Shown: positions 18,576 to 27,606 of the stretch, piece after piece
Layout of the letters: each line of letters starts with the position of its first letter
How positions within the stretch are numbered: position 1 is the first letter of the stretch
Assembly (NCBI RefSeq): GCF_001658025.2
Contig: NZ_CP014007.2
Span: 2,604,001-2,668,000, forward strand
Reading direction: 5' to 3'
DNA from: Kosakonia oryzae
GTDB taxonomy: Bacteria > Pseudomonadota > Gammaproteobacteria > Enterobacterales > Enterobacteriaceae
Length of the DNA stretch: 64,000 nt
Notes under the pieces: generated by a model
Databases searched by the model: none
The model's input: the letters and a program-made list of their open reading frames with translations, nothing else
What the model was told of the DNA's origin: nothing
Position numbers and translations under genes: made by a program

Positions 18576-19247
18576 ATGCGTAAACATGCGTTGGTTAGCG
18601 TTGCCGTATTGACCGGTCTGCTGGCGTTATCTGGCTGTGCCTCAAAAGTGACCGCGCCGGAAAAATACTCCGGCTTTTTGAAAGATTATTCCGGCCTGCA
18701 GGAAACCACTTCAGCAACCGGCAAACCGGTGCTGCGCTGGGTGGCTCCGGGCTTTGACCCGGCAAAATATGACAGCATTGTTTATCACCCGGTAACCTAT
18801 TATCCGGTAGCCAAACCCACCAGCCAGGTAAATCAGCAGGTGCTGGATGGCGTACTCAATTACACCAACAGCAAACTGAAAGCCGCTGCGGCGGCGCGTA
18901 AACCTCTGGTCACTTCGCCGGGGGCACATAGCCTGATTTTCCGTGGTGCTATCACCGGCGTTGACGCCAGCAAACAGGGGTTGCAGTTCTACGAAGTGAT
19001 TCCGGTGGCGATGGTGGTTGCGGGCACGCAGATGGCAACCGGCCACCGCACCATGAATACGCATCTCTACTTTGAAGGTGAGCTGATTGATGCCCAAACC
19101 AATGCGCCGGTACTGAAAGTGGTGCGCAAAGGCGAGGGCAAAGATGTGAGCAATGAAAAGGCGCAGGTCACCGTCGACTCCCTGAAACAGGTGATTGACG
19201 ATATGGCGACCGACGCCACAATGTTTGATATAAGCTCGGCAAAATAA
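18576..19247 (+). CDS. ydcL: lipoprotein YdcL (DUF3313)
   Basis: The 223-residue protein begins with a lipoprotein signal (LLALSGCASK, lipidated cysteine about residue 22). It matches E. coli YdcL along its length (TSATGKPVLRW, RKPLVTS, RSLIFRGAITGVD-like, QMATGHRTM, DDMATDATMFD). DUF3313 proteins are membrane-attached lipoproteins of unknown role. With Ala-Ser after the cysteine the outer membrane is the expected location. It lies after tehB as in E. coli, with the pepT/dppA paralogues inserted between. Confidence 0.93.
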   Translation: MRKHALVSVAVLTGLLALSGCASKVTAPEKYSGFLKDYSGLQETTSATGKPVLRWVAPGFDPAKYDSIVYHPVTYYPVAKPTSQVNQQVLDGVLNYTNSKLKAAAAARKPLVTSPGAHSLIFRGAITGVDASKQGLQFYEVIPVAMVVAGTQMATGHRTMNTHLYFEGELIDAQTNAPVLKVVRKGEGKDVSNEKAQVTVDSLKQVIDDMATDATMFDISSAK

Positions 19248-19294
19248 ACGTAACGCATTGTGAATTAATAAAAATTCTAGAATGAGTTGAAATC

Positions 19295-19337
19295 AACTGG
19301 CTGCGAAGGACAATACTCCCTTTCAGCCAGTTTTTTT
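19295..19337 (+). terminator. terminator after ydcL
   Basis: AACTGGCTG and CAGCCAGTT form a 9-bp stem with a long loop, followed by a T-run, about 48 bases after the ydcL stop. Confidence 0.78.
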
Positions 19338-19456
19338 ATTGTTTGGCCTGATAATATCGGCCCCTGGATTTACTACCCCGGAAATCGGAATGCGGGCCCC
19401 ACTATTCGGCCAACTGGAACTGCGTGGACTGTTTACAATATGGAAGGAAATAAAAT

Positions 19457-20119
19457 ATGGAAATAATTCGCACGGCAGGGTTGCTTTCACTGCTGGTTCT
19501 GACTGCCTGCCACAGTGCAGGCCGGGCCGGTTCTTCAGCTGTTAAAAACGATGCGCCCGCAGAGTGGACCTTTGATTTTTTCACGCCCAAAGCACTGCCC
19601 GCTCTGGTGACTTTTGCCGTTGTTCAGGATGCTGATGGGGCTATTTATCGTTTTAATACGCTCAACAGTACCCCCGACATGCCTGGCGTTATCGGCGAGT
19701 GGAATGACAATGATCGGGTTGCTGGTGGTTACTGGAATCACGTGAACCGTCCTCCCCGGCATATTATTTTTTGCTGGGACTCCGTGATCGATAAAAAGGT
19801 ATATGAGACCCATCTGACGATCCCTAAACCGATCCTCGAAAAAATGCTCAGGCCAAGTGAATATAAGGATTATAAGGGGGATACGGCATATTACGACAGA
19901 GTGCAGATCGGGCTGGCTCCGGGAGGGAAAATAGCCGTCTGGTTACAGGGAAGCGGTTCTGAGCCGAATTACCGCGTCACACCGTCAGTTCTGTATACGC
20001 TGTCCGGGGATAAGCTGGATATCTGCAAAGGAATAACCAAACATCCTGATGGGTATAAATATTACGGAGATACAGAGGTTTTTATTAAAGGGAAAAAATA
20101 CCCCTATGGCCGCTGGTAG
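19457..20119 (+). CDS. DUF2931 family lipoprotein
   Basis: This is a 220-residue protein with AAGGA upstream of the ATG and a lipobox (LLVLTACHS, cysteine about residue 18). The rest fits the DUF2931 pattern: WTFDFFTPKALP, WNHVNRPPRHIIFCWDSVID, KVYETHLTIP, then a basic C-terminus. DUF2931 lipoproteins often sit beside type VI secretion effectors, and some are thought to be immunity or accessory proteins. No effector or T6SS gene is near, so this copy is an orphan of unknown role. It is absent at this place in E. coli K-12. Confidence 0.75.
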   Translation: MEIIRTAGLLSLLVLTACHSAGRAGSSAVKNDAPAEWTFDFFTPKALPALVTFAVVQDADGAIYRFNTLNSTPDMPGVIGEWNDNDRVAGGYWNHVNRPPRHIIFCWDSVIDKKVYETHLTIPKPILEKMLRPSEYKDYKGDTAYYDRVQIGLAPGGKIAVWLQGSGSEPNYRVTPSVLYTLSGDKLDICKGITKHPDGYKYYGDTEVFIKGKKYPYGRW

Positions 20120-20133
20120 CGAAAACAGGTAAT

Positions 20134-20162
20134 CCCCAGGGATCGCATTAAGATCCCTGGGG
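20134..20162. terminator. hairpin after the DUF2931 gene
   Basis: CCCCAGGGATC and GATCCCTGGGG form a perfect 11-bp stem with a seven-base loop between the ends of two convergent genes. T-rich sequence follows only after eight more bases, so termination strength is uncertain. Confidence 0.6.
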
Positions 20163-20223
20163 CATCACCATTAATTTTTTAGACGGATGGACGGTCAATA
20201 TTTTCCTGTGCCCAACTGGGGCA

Positions 20224-21138
20224 TCAGCAAACGTTAGCTTTACGCCGCCATCCGCGACCGCCCAGCCAGTTTTCCGGGCGGGCAAACATTACCAGGTTGC
20301 CGGTGAGGATCAGCAGTAAACCGGCAATCGCATTCAGATGCCAGACGTAACCCTCATAAAAGGTCGAAATGCTCAGCGCAACCAGCGGAAACAGCAAGGT
20401 GCTGTACGCGGCTTTGCTCGGACCAATGCGGCCAACCAGCGTAAAATAGGCACCAAAGCCGATAACCGAACCAAACAGTGCCAGATAAACCAGTGCGCCG
20501 AGATAGCTTGTTGTCCACTGCGGCGTAAAATCGTCGCCGCGCAGCAGGCCAATTGCGCCCATAATCAGCGTGCCGTAGAGCATCGCCCAGCTATTGGTGG
20601 TCAGGGTTTCCAGCCCTTTACGCTGATGGCGCAGGCTTATCATATTGCCAAACGAAAAGCCCAGCGTCCCCAGCGCCGAAAGACCAATACCCAGCAGCAG
20701 CGAGCTGCTCCAGCCGCTGGTGACCAGATCTTCCCAGAACAGCGTCACAATACCGATTAGCCCCAGCGCAGCAGCAATAAAGAAGCGTGCAGGCGGTTTT
20801 TGCCCGAAAAACAGGTAGCTGTTAACGGCGTTAAACAGCACCGCCATCGAAAAGATCACCGATTCCAGCCCGGTGTTAATCCACGCGGCGGCGGTATAAA
20901 AACACCAGAAGTTAAAGCCGAAGACACAACTGCCTTGCAGCAGACAAAACAGGTGATCGCGCAGCGGTAAACCACGCAGTTTGCGGCGAACCAGCAGCAC
21001 CAGCATGATTACCGCCGTTGCCAGCGCAAAACGCCAGAAAATCGACACCGGCGCGGGCACCGGGCCTTGTTGCAGAAAAATCGCAATCCACGTTGTTCCC
21101 CAAATAATCACCACCAGACCGTACAGCAATGCGTTCAT
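20224..21138 (-). CDS. EamA/DMT family inner-membrane exporter
   Basis: I chose the ATG at 21138 (GGAA six bases upstream), giving 304 residues. A longer in-frame start at 21246 would add a polar, non-membrane tail. About ten hydrophobic segments form two EamA repeats. The first holds WGTTWIAIF and the second YLALFGSVIGFGAYFTLVGRIGPSKAAY. Proteins of this family export amino acids or small metabolites. It is divergent from the AraC gene at 21312, 173 bp away, a common regulator-exporter arrangement. Confidence 0.87.
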   Translation of the reverse strand: MNALLYGLVVIIWGTTWIAIFLQQGPVPAPVSIFWRFALATAVIMLVLLVRRKLRGLPLRDHLFCLLQGSCVFGFNFWCFYTAAAWINTGLESVIFSMAVLFNAVNSYLFFGQKPPARFFIAAALGLIGIVTLFWEDLVTSGWSSSLLLGIGLSALGTLGFSFGNMISLRHQRKGLETLTTNSWAMLYGTLIMGAIGLLRGDDFTPQWTTSYLGALVYLALFGSVIGFGAYFTLVGRIGPSKAAYSTLLFPLVALSISTFYEGYVWHLNAIAGLLLILTGNLVMFARPENWLGGRGWRRKANVC

Positions 21139-21311
21139 AGTCATTTCCGATGCGAAAAACGAACCCTGAGTGTGGCAAAAAGCGGGCAGGGGCGATTGCA
21201 CGGGGTTGCGCCGGACTTGCATATTCTTGCGCTTTTCTTCACACAACGCTGGAATCCGGCTTCAGCTATTCATAGACTGGGGTTCTGGTTGATCAATGAT
21301 AAATTCCGCGA

Positions 21312-22187
21312 ATGCCTGACCACTACGAAGCCTTTGAAAATCTGAGCAAACACAACACCGTATTGCACAATTCGGTGGCGCTGCACTCTGGCATTCAACT
21401 GGCCGTCTGGTCGAACAAACGCGACAACATTACGCAGTACTGCAACCACCATACGCTGAGCCTGTACGTGGCCGATGGCTACGAGAGTTACCACAAAACT
21501 GCGTATGGCTGGAAAAACGGCGGTGGGCCGGATCGTTTTTGTCTGATGCCGAAAGAGAGCGAATCGGTGTGGGATATTCGCGATGATTTGACCTTCGTCC
21601 ACCTTTACTGCACCGATGAGCATTTGCGGGACGTCGGGGAGAAGGTCTGGGATCGCAGCCCGGCCGCGTTCACCCTTGATGAGAAAACCTTCTCGCAGGA
21701 TGCGCGCATCACCGCGCTTTATCGCCAGTTTCTGCTGGGTTGCGACTGGCAACAAAATGCCAACCAGCTTACGCTGAGCACCGCTTCAACACTGCTGCTG
21801 ACGCATCTGGTGCAGCACTACAGCAATGTGCAGTGGCAATTGCCCGTGGTGAATGGCGGTCTGGCGCCAGTGGCGCTGCGTAATGTGCTGGATTATATCG
21901 AAGCGCATCTGGCGCAGCCGTTGTTGCTGTCGGATCTGGCGGCGCAGGTTGCGCTCAGTGAATATCACTTTGCCCGCATGTTCCGCCAGTCGATGGGCGT
22001 TGCGCCGCACCAGTTTGTGATGCAGCGCCGGATGGTCAGGGCGAACGATCTGTTGCTCAACAGCACTCTTCCGCTGACCGATATTGCCCTGGCCTGTGGT
22101 TTTAGTTCCGCCAGCCACTTCAGCAACCGCTTTAAAGCAGCAAAAGGGCTGACGCCGTCACAGCTACGCGCGGCGCGCCAGCGTTAA
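21312..22187 (+). CDS. AraC-family transcriptional regulator
   Basis: The 291-residue protein has an N-terminal sensing domain (about 1-180) and a C-terminal double HTH (about 190-290: LAQPLLLSDLAAQVALSEYH and LTDIALACGFSSASHFSNRF). The ribosome site is weak. It is divergent from the EamA exporter gene and probably controls it. Its 3' end overlaps the end of the convergent ydcO by 24 bases. Confidence 0.92.
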   Translation: MPDHYEAFENLSKHNTVLHNSVALHSGIQLAVWSNKRDNITQYCNHHTLSLYVADGYESYHKTAYGWKNGGGPDRFCLMPKESESVWDIRDDLTFVHLYCTDEHLRDVGEKVWDRSPAAFTLDEKTFSQDARITALYRQFLLGCDWQQNANQLTLSTASTLLLTHLVQHYSNVQWQLPVVNGGLAPVALRNVLDYIEAHLAQPLLLSDLAAQVALSEYHFARMFRQSMGVAPHQFVMQRRMVRANDLLLNSTLPLTDIALACGFSSASHFSNRFKAAKGLTPSQLRAARQR

Positions 22188-23348
22188 TGCGCCGTAGCAG
22201 ACACCGCCTGCCACTAATCCCCAGAATGCCGAACCAATGCCCAGCAGCGTGACGCCGCTTGCGGTCACCAGGAAGGTGACAATAGCCGCATCGCGATCCG
22301 TTTCCTTAACCAGCGCCTGATGCAGACTACCGCTGATCGTGCCCAGAAGCGCCAGCCCGGCGAGCGTCTGGATCCAGCTCAACGGCAGGGCGGCCAGCAG
22401 CCCGCTGATCGAGCCGCCAAATATTCCCGCCAGCAGATAAAACAGGCCTGCCGCCGCCGCTGCCATCCAGCGTTTGCTGGCGTCCGGGTGCGCATCCGGA
22501 CTTTGGCAAATGGCCGCCGTAATCGCCGCAATACAGATCGAATAGACACCAAACGGTGAGAACAATAGCGCCAGCGCGCCGGTAAAAATAATCAGCGGTG
22601 AAACCGGAATGGTGTAACCGGAAGCCTGCATCGTGGCGAAGCCGGGAGCGTTTTGCGAGGCCATCGTCACCAGAAAAAAGGGAATGCCGATGCTGATAAG
22701 CGATGTCCAGCGAAACTCCGGCGCGGTGTAAACCGGAGCAACGACGGAAAGTGTCAGTCGATCCGTGACAACGTCACCATGTATTATGGCGACCAGCGCA
22801 CCAATAATTAATGTTGCAACAATAGCATAGCGTGGGGCGAGGGCTTTACAGACCAGCCAGGCCAGTAGCATACTGCCGCACAACGCAAAATGGCCCTCAA
22901 TATTGGTGAAGGCTTGCAAGCCAAAACGCAGCAGAATACCGGCCAGCATCGCGGCCGCCAGCGTGTGCGGAATGATTTTCATCAACCGGGCGAATAACCC
23001 GGTGACGCCGCACAGCACAATGAGCGCGTTGGCAAAGATAAAGATACCGACCGCTTCTCCGGGCGTTGCACCTTGCAGGCTGGTCGCCAGCAGCGCCGCG
23101 CCAGGAGTTGACCAGGCCGTGAGCACCGGCATGCGATACCAGAGCGTCAGCGCCAGCGTGCTGATGCCCATGCCGAAGCCAAGCGCGGTCATCCATCCGG
23201 CGATTTGCGCCGGGCTTGCGCCAGCAGCGGAGGCCGCCTGCCAGATAATAGCGGCAGAGCTTGCGTAGCCGACCAGCACGGCGACGAAGCCCGCCAGAAT
23301 GCTGGTAAACGGCAGCGAAGAGGTTGTGGAAAACGTGGCAAGACGCAT
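22164..23348 (-). CDS. ydcO: benzoate/H+ symporter family protein YdcO
   Basis: From the ATG at 23348 (AAGGAG five bases upstream) the protein is 394 residues, with about twelve membrane segments. It matches E. coli YdcO closely (SSAAIIWQAA, LTAWSTPGAALL, AGILLRFGLQAF, LVTMASQNAPG, FSPFGVYS, AAITAAICQSP). It belongs to the BenE family, whose founder carries benzoate with protons, but the true substrate of YdcO is not established. It is divergent from sutR with 76 bp between, as in E. coli. Confidence 0.94.
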   Translation of the reverse strand: MRLATFSTTSSLPFTSILAGFVAVLVGYASSAAIIWQAASAAGASPAQIAGWMTALGFGMGISTLALTLWYRMPVLTAWSTPGAALLATSLQGATPGEAVGIFIFANALIVLCGVTGLFARLMKIIPHTLAAAMLAGILLRFGLQAFTNIEGHFALCGSMLLAWLVCKALAPRYAIVATLIIGALVAIIHGDVVTDRLTLSVVAPVYTAPEFRWTSLISIGIPFFLVTMASQNAPGFATMQASGYTIPVSPLIIFTGALALLFSPFGVYSICIAAITAAICQSPDAHPDASKRWMAAAAAGLFYLLAGIFGGSISGLLAALPLSWIQTLAGLALLGTISGSLHQALVKETDRDAAIVTFLVTASGVTLLGIGSAFWGLVAGGVCYGALTLARRA

Positions 23349-23424
23349 TGGCGCTCCTTGTGCGTTATAGCATTCGGATAATTTAGCATCGTGCGCTATA
23401 GCGTACAAGTAAGCAGGAGGAATA

Positions 23425-24018
23425 ATGGATCTCACCGTTTATCTGGCAACTATGCTGAAAAGCCTGCGTCAGGGTCGCGGCTGGAGCCTTTCCCGCCTGG
23501 CAGAGGAGACGGGCGTTTCCAAAGCGATGCTCGGGCAGATAGAACGCAACGAATCCAGCCCGACCGTCTCGACGTTATGGAAAATCGCCACCGGCCTGAA
23601 TGTTCCTTTCTCCACCTTTATTGCGCCGCCGGAAGAGGAAACGCCGCGGGCGTACGATCCGCAGCAGCAGGCGATGGTGGTCACGCCGATTTTCCCGTGG
23701 GATGAAAAGCTGCACTTTGATCTCTTCTCGATTAATCTCGCGCCTGGCGCTCTCAGCGAATCCACGCCGCACGAAGCCGGGGTTATCGAGCATGTGATTG
23801 TGATTAGCGGAGTGCTGGATATGTGCATTGACGGGCAGTGGCGAACCATTGCAGCGGGCAGCGGCCTGCGTTTTGCCGGCGATGAAGCGCACGCCTACCG
23901 CAACAGCACGGCGCAAACGACGCACTTCCACTCGCTTATCCATTACCCAAAAGAAAAAGCCGCAGGCAAGCCTGCGGCAAAAACGACGACGACTAACGAA
24001 TCAGACAACCCTGAATAA
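23425..24018 (+). CDS. sutR: XRE-cupin transcriptional regulator SutR
   Basis: The 197-residue protein has an N-terminal XRE HTH (about 8-62: LRQGRGWSLSRLAEETGVSK then AMLGQIERNESSPTVSTLWK) and a C-terminal cupin (HEAGVIEHVIVISGVLDMCI). It matches E. coli SutR (YdcN), reported to control sulfur-utilisation genes. The C-terminus carries an extra tail of about 20 residues rich in Lys, Ala and Thr that the E. coli protein lacks. AGGAGG lies before the ATG. It is divergent from ydcO. Confidence 0.93.
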   Translation: MDLTVYLATMLKSLRQGRGWSLSRLAEETGVSKAMLGQIERNESSPTVSTLWKIATGLNVPFSTFIAPPEEETPRAYDPQQQAMVVTPIFPWDEKLHFDLFSINLAPGALSESTPHEAGVIEHVIVISGVLDMCIDGQWRTIAAGSGLRFAGDEAHAYRNSTAQTTHFHSLIHYPKEKAAGKPAAKTTTTNESDNPE

Positions 24019-24236
24019 TTCGGGGAGCAGCCTCCTGCAACCTGAAGTATGACGGGTTAACAACGTGACGAGGAATGTCCGAGTCACCACCTTACTGTTA
24101 AGCGAAACGCAGCGGAAATAGCAATTTCGACATTGCATTACCACCTGACGCAAATTCCCCCTGCGGCAGGTGGTGAAACGCCCCGGTTGTGACTACAATA
24201 GCCGCCATTTTGTACATAATGGATAACGACGATTGT
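24019..24236 (+). promoter_or_regulatory. sutR-rlhA intergenic region with two dyads
   Basis: This 218-bp spacer holds GTGAC/GTCAC (24065-24087) and CCACCTG/CAGGTGG arms about 30 bases apart, ahead of rlhA. A -10 like TACAAT (24195-24200) lies shortly before the gene. These may be the rlhA promoter and leader or the end of the sutR transcript. No known small RNA could be recognised with confidence. Confidence 0.35.
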
Positions 24237-26195
24237 ATGCGCCTGCAACCCCATCATCTTGAACTGTTAAGCCCGGCCCGCGATGCCGCCATTGCCCGTG
24301 AGGCTATCCTGCACGGTGCGGACGCCGTCTACATTGGCGGGCCAGGTTTTGGCGCTCGCCACAATGCCGGTAACAGCCTGCAGGATATCGCTGAACTGGT
24401 GCCGTTCGCCCATCGCTACGGCGCGAAAGTGTTTATCACTCTGAACACCATCCTTCACGATGACGAACTGGAACCGGCGCAGCGCCTGATAGGCGAACTC
24501 TACCAGGCGGGCGTTGATGCGCTGATTGTGCAGGATATGGGCATTCTTGAGCTGGATATTCCGCCGATTGAACTGCACGCCAGCACCCAGTGCGATATCC
24601 GCAGCGTGGAAAAAGCCAAATTCCTTTCTGATGTGGGGTTCAGCCAGATCGTTCTGGCGCGCGAACTTAACCTTGAGCAGATCCGCGCCATTCACAATGC
24701 GGCGGATGCCACCATCGAGTTCTTTATTCACGGTGCGCTGTGCGTAGCGTATTCCGGGCAGTGCAATATTTCCCATGCGCAAACCGGGCGCAGCGCCAAC
24801 CGTGGCGACTGCTCGCAGGCCTGTCGTCTGCCGTACACCCTGAAAGACGATCAGGGGCGCGTAGTGGCCTATGAAAAACATCTGCTGTCGATGAAAGATA
24901 ATGACCAGACCGCCAACCTGGCGGCGCTGATCGATGCGGGCGTGCGCTCCTTCAAGATTGAAGGGCGTTACAAAGACATGAGCTACGTGAAAAATATCAC
25001 TGCGCACTACCGCCAGATGCTCGATGCGATCATTGAAGATCGTGGCGACCTCGCGCGCGCTTCCGCCGGGCGTACCGAGCACTTCTTTATTCCCTCGACG
25101 GACAAAACGTTTCACCGCGGCAGCACCGACTACTTTGTTAATGCGCGCAAAGGCGATATTGGCGCCTTCGATTCACCGAAATTTATCGGCCTGCCGGTGG
25201 GTGAAGTGCTGAAAGTGGGCAAAGATCATCTCGATGTTGAAGTTACCGAGCCGCTGGCGAACGGTGATGGCCTGAACGTGCTGGTGAAACGTGAAGTGGT
25301 CGGTTTTCGCGTCAACGTTGCCGAGAAAACCGCTGAAAACCGTTATCGCGTTTTCCCGAACGAAATGCCGGACGTGCTGAAAACCCTGCGTCCGCATCAT
25401 CCGCTGAACCGCAACCTCGATCACAACTGGCAGCAGGCGTTGCTGAAAACTTCCAGCGAACGCCGTATCGCGGTGGATATTGAGCTGGGCGGCTGGCAGG
25501 AGCAACTGGTGTTAACGCTGACCAGCGAAGATGGCGTGTCGGTAACGCATACGCTGGAAGGGCAATTCGACGAAGCCAACAACGTGCAAAAAGCGCTGGA
25601 TAACCTGAAAGATGGCCTGATGAAGCTGGGGCAAACTCGCTACTACGCCAAAGAGGTTCAGGTCAATCTGCCAGGCGCGCTGTTTGTGCCCAACAGCCAG
25701 CTTAACCAGTTACGCCGTGAAGCGGTGGAGATGCTGGAAGAGGCGCGTCTGGCTAACTACCAGCGCGGCAGCCGTAAAGCGGTAGCCACGCCGCCGCCGG
25801 TCTACCCGGAAACGCATCTTTCATTCCTTGCTAACGTCTATAACCATAAAGCGCGTGAATTTTATCATCGCTACGGTGTACAGCTGATTGATGCCGCGTT
25901 TGAAGCGCATGAAGAGAAGGGCGACGTGCCGGTAATGATCACCAAGCACTGTCTGCGTTTTGCCTTCAACCTGTGCCCGAAACAGGCGAAAGGCAATATC
26001 AAAAGCTGGCGCGCCACACCGATGCAACTGGTGCACGGTGATGAAGTGCTGACGCTGAAATTTGATTGCCGTCCGTGCGAAATGCACGTGATTGGGAAAA
26101 TTAAAAACCACATCCTGAAGATGCCGCTTTCCGGCAGCGTGGTGGCGTCCATCAGCCCGGATGATTTGCTGAAGACGTTACCGAAAAACAGATAG
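24237..26195 (+). CDS. rlhA: 23S rRNA 5-hydroxycytidine C2501 synthase (peptidase U32 family)
   Basis: The ATG at 24237 gives 652 residues starting MRLQPHHLELLSPARDAAIA, as in E. coli RlhA (YdcP, 653). An in-frame ATG 16 codons upstream is not used in relatives. The U32 signature region (HGALCVAYSGQCNIS ... RSANRGDCSQACRLPY) provides cysteines that relatives use for an iron-sulfur cluster. The C-terminal FNLCPKQAKGNIKSW and FDCRPCEMHVIGKIKNHI carry more conserved cysteines. RlhA hydroxylates C2501 of 23S rRNA. Close identity to E. coli marks this as core backbone. Confidence 0.96.
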   Translation: MRLQPHHLELLSPARDAAIAREAILHGADAVYIGGPGFGARHNAGNSLQDIAELVPFAHRYGAKVFITLNTILHDDELEPAQRLIGELYQAGVDALIVQDMGILELDIPPIELHASTQCDIRSVEKAKFLSDVGFSQIVLARELNLEQIRAIHNAADATIEFFIHGALCVAYSGQCNISHAQTGRSANRGDCSQACRLPYTLKDDQGRVVAYEKHLLSMKDNDQTANLAALIDAGVRSFKIEGRYKDMSYVKNITAHYRQMLDAIIEDRGDLARASAGRTEHFFIPSTDKTFHRGSTDYFVNARKGDIGAFDSPKFIGLPVGEVLKVGKDHLDVEVTEPLANGDGLNVLVKREVVGFRVNVAEKTAENRYRVFPNEMPDVLKTLRPHHPLNRNLDHNWQQALLKTSSERRIAVDIELGGWQEQLVLTLTSEDGVSVTHTLEGQFDEANNVQKALDNLKDGLMKLGQTRYYAKEVQVNLPGALFVPNSQLNQLRREAVEMLEEARLANYQRGSRKAVATPPPVYPETHLSFLANVYNHKAREFYHRYGVQLIDAAFEAHEEKGDVPVMITKHCLRFAFNLCPKQAKGNIKSWRATPMQLVHGDEVLTLKFDCRPCEMHVIGKIKNHILKMPLSGSVVASISPDDLLKTLPKNR

Positions 26196-26198
26196 CAA

Positions 26199-26227
26199 AA
26201 CGGGTGGCTTAGCCACCCGTTTTTTTT
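26199..26227. terminator. bidirectional terminator between rlhA and the small exported protein
   Basis: AAACGGGTGGCT and AGCCACCCGTTT form a strong stem followed by a T-run on the plus strand and preceded by A's (T's on the minus strand). It ends the converging transcripts. The T-run touches the stop codon of the minus-strand gene. Confidence 0.9.
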
Positions 26228-26480
26228 AGCGCTTATCTTCCGGCAGCGGCGGTTTTTTACCGTGATCGTCTTTGTGCTTGTCGTTATGTTTTTCATCATG
26301 ACGCGGTGCTTTATCGCCCTTGTGTTTCGGCGGCGGCACTTCGCGCGACGGCTTCTTATCACCTTTATGGTGTTCGCCGGTCGGGTATTGATCCTGCGGT
26401 ACCGGCGGACGATCGTCAGCAAATACCATTGAAGAGAAGCTCACGGCCAGAATGGCAGACATCAGTGCAATCTTTTTCAT
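26226..26480 (-). CDS. small exported protein rich in Pro, Lys, His and Asp
   Basis: This 84-residue protein with GGACG before the ATG begins with a clear Sec signal peptide (MKKIALMSAILAVSFSSMVFA). The mature part of about 63 residues is very polar, with repeated HKGDK/HNDKHKDD units and PPVP/PPPK segments and no cysteine. The histidine and acid content would suit weak metal binding, and it is probably disordered. It sits where E. coli has yncJ but does not resemble YncJ. Its role is unknown. Confidence 0.75.
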   Translation of the reverse strand: MKKIALMSAILAVSFSSMVFADDRPPVPQDQYPTGEHHKGDKKPSREVPPPKHKGDKAPRHDEKHNDKHKDDHGKKPPLPEDKR

Positions 26481-26550
26481 ATTACGTCCTTACACGCGCT
26501 ATTGCGTGGCGCTGATTTCACGCCAAAAAAGTGAAGATTTTATGGAGTCA

Positions 26551-27513
26551 TTAACCTTCTGGAATATTCCTGGAAGATGACGGCAGATAGCGCCAGTAGG
26601 GCGGTGAACCGAAACTCGCCAGTAAGAAATCGATCACCACGCGGGTATTGAGCGACGGGTATTTACCGCCCGGATAGAGCAACCACAATGATTGCGCTTC
26701 GGCGGAATAGGTTGGCGAAAATTCCGGTAGCAAATCGACCAGTTCACCGCGATTCAGCATCTCGCCTATCTGCCAGTCCGGATAAAGCAGTATTCCGGCG
26801 TCATTTCTTGCCGCCTGGAGTAACAATTCCGCATTGTCAGAAACGATTTTTGCCTGCGGGAAAAACTGATACTGCCGATCGCCTTGCTGAAAGCGCCAGC
26901 GCTGCAACCCGGTTTTTCCGCGATAGGCCAGCAACTGGTGCTGTTGTAGCGCTTCCGGTGATTCCGGCCGCCCGTGACGGCGAAGATAGGCGGGCGTTGC
27001 CACCAGATGACAGCGCTGGCTGGCGATCAAACGGCCATGCAGTTCTGAATCTTTCAGCGAGGCGATGCGCAGCAGCAGATCCGTGCCGTCGGCAAACGGA
27101 TCGATATAGTCATCATTCAGGTTCAGCTCGATGTACAGCGCCGGATAACGCGCACTCAGTTCGCTGATGCGCGGCCCGATATGCCGTAAACCGAAGGAGG
27201 TTGGGGCGTTAATGCGAATGCGACCGCCGGGTTCGTTGCGCCGTTCGCCGACCTGGGTTTGCGCATCGGCAAGCTGCTGGAGCATGACGCGAAAGGCTTC
27301 GGCATAGATATGACCGGCATCGGTGGCCGTCACCGCGCGGGTGTTGCGATACAGCAGTTGCGTTTCCAGCGCCTGTTCCAGTTGCTGAACCACGCGGGAA
27401 AGCGATGAGGCGGCAAGCCCTTCGTTCCGTGCCACTTCGGACAAATTCCCTTCGCGCACAATGGCAAGAAACAGGTGCATCGAACGGGCGCTAATCTGGC
27501 TGAGTGATTTCAT
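26551..27513 (-). CDS. LysR-family transcriptional regulator
   Basis: This 320-residue protein has an N-terminal HTH (LSEVARNEGLAASSLSRVVQ, about 24-43). Its C-terminal effector domain is of the group with the GGRIRINAPTSFG start and DLLLRI segment, as in YafC/DhaS-like regulators. It is divergent from a nitroreductase gene 93 bp away and is the likely regulator of that gene. The pair is accessory relative to E. coli. Confidence 0.92.
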   Translation of the reverse strand: MKSLSQISARSMHLFLAIVREGNLSEVARNEGLAASSLSRVVQQLEQALETQLLYRNTRAVTATDAGHIYAEAFRVMLQQLADAQTQVGERRNEPGGRIRINAPTSFGLRHIGPRISELSARYPALYIELNLNDDYIDPFADGTDLLLRIASLKDSELHGRLIASQRCHLVATPAYLRRHGRPESPEALQQHQLLAYRGKTGLQRWRFQQGDRQYQFFPQAKIVSDNAELLLQAARNDAGILLYPDWQIGEMLNRGELVDLLPEFSPTYSAEAQSLWLLYPGGKYPSLNTRVVIDFLLASFGSPPYWRYLPSSSRNIPEG

Positions 27514-27606
27514 CTTTGCGTAATCTGCAATGGTCCATAGCGCATTGTAGTGTTTTTACGCACAGAGTTCATCGCTAAGCTACGCGAACGATAATCACCG
27601 GAGAGT

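Noticed and set aside
20338-20760. Plus-strand open frame of 140 codons within the EamA gene
   Set aside because: Antisense shadow; the minus-strand product has consistent membrane segments.
24065-24200. Possible small RNA between sutR and rlhA
   Set aside because: Dyads are present, but no known RNA could be matched and no clear promoter plus terminator pair is visible, so it is kept only as a regulatory region.
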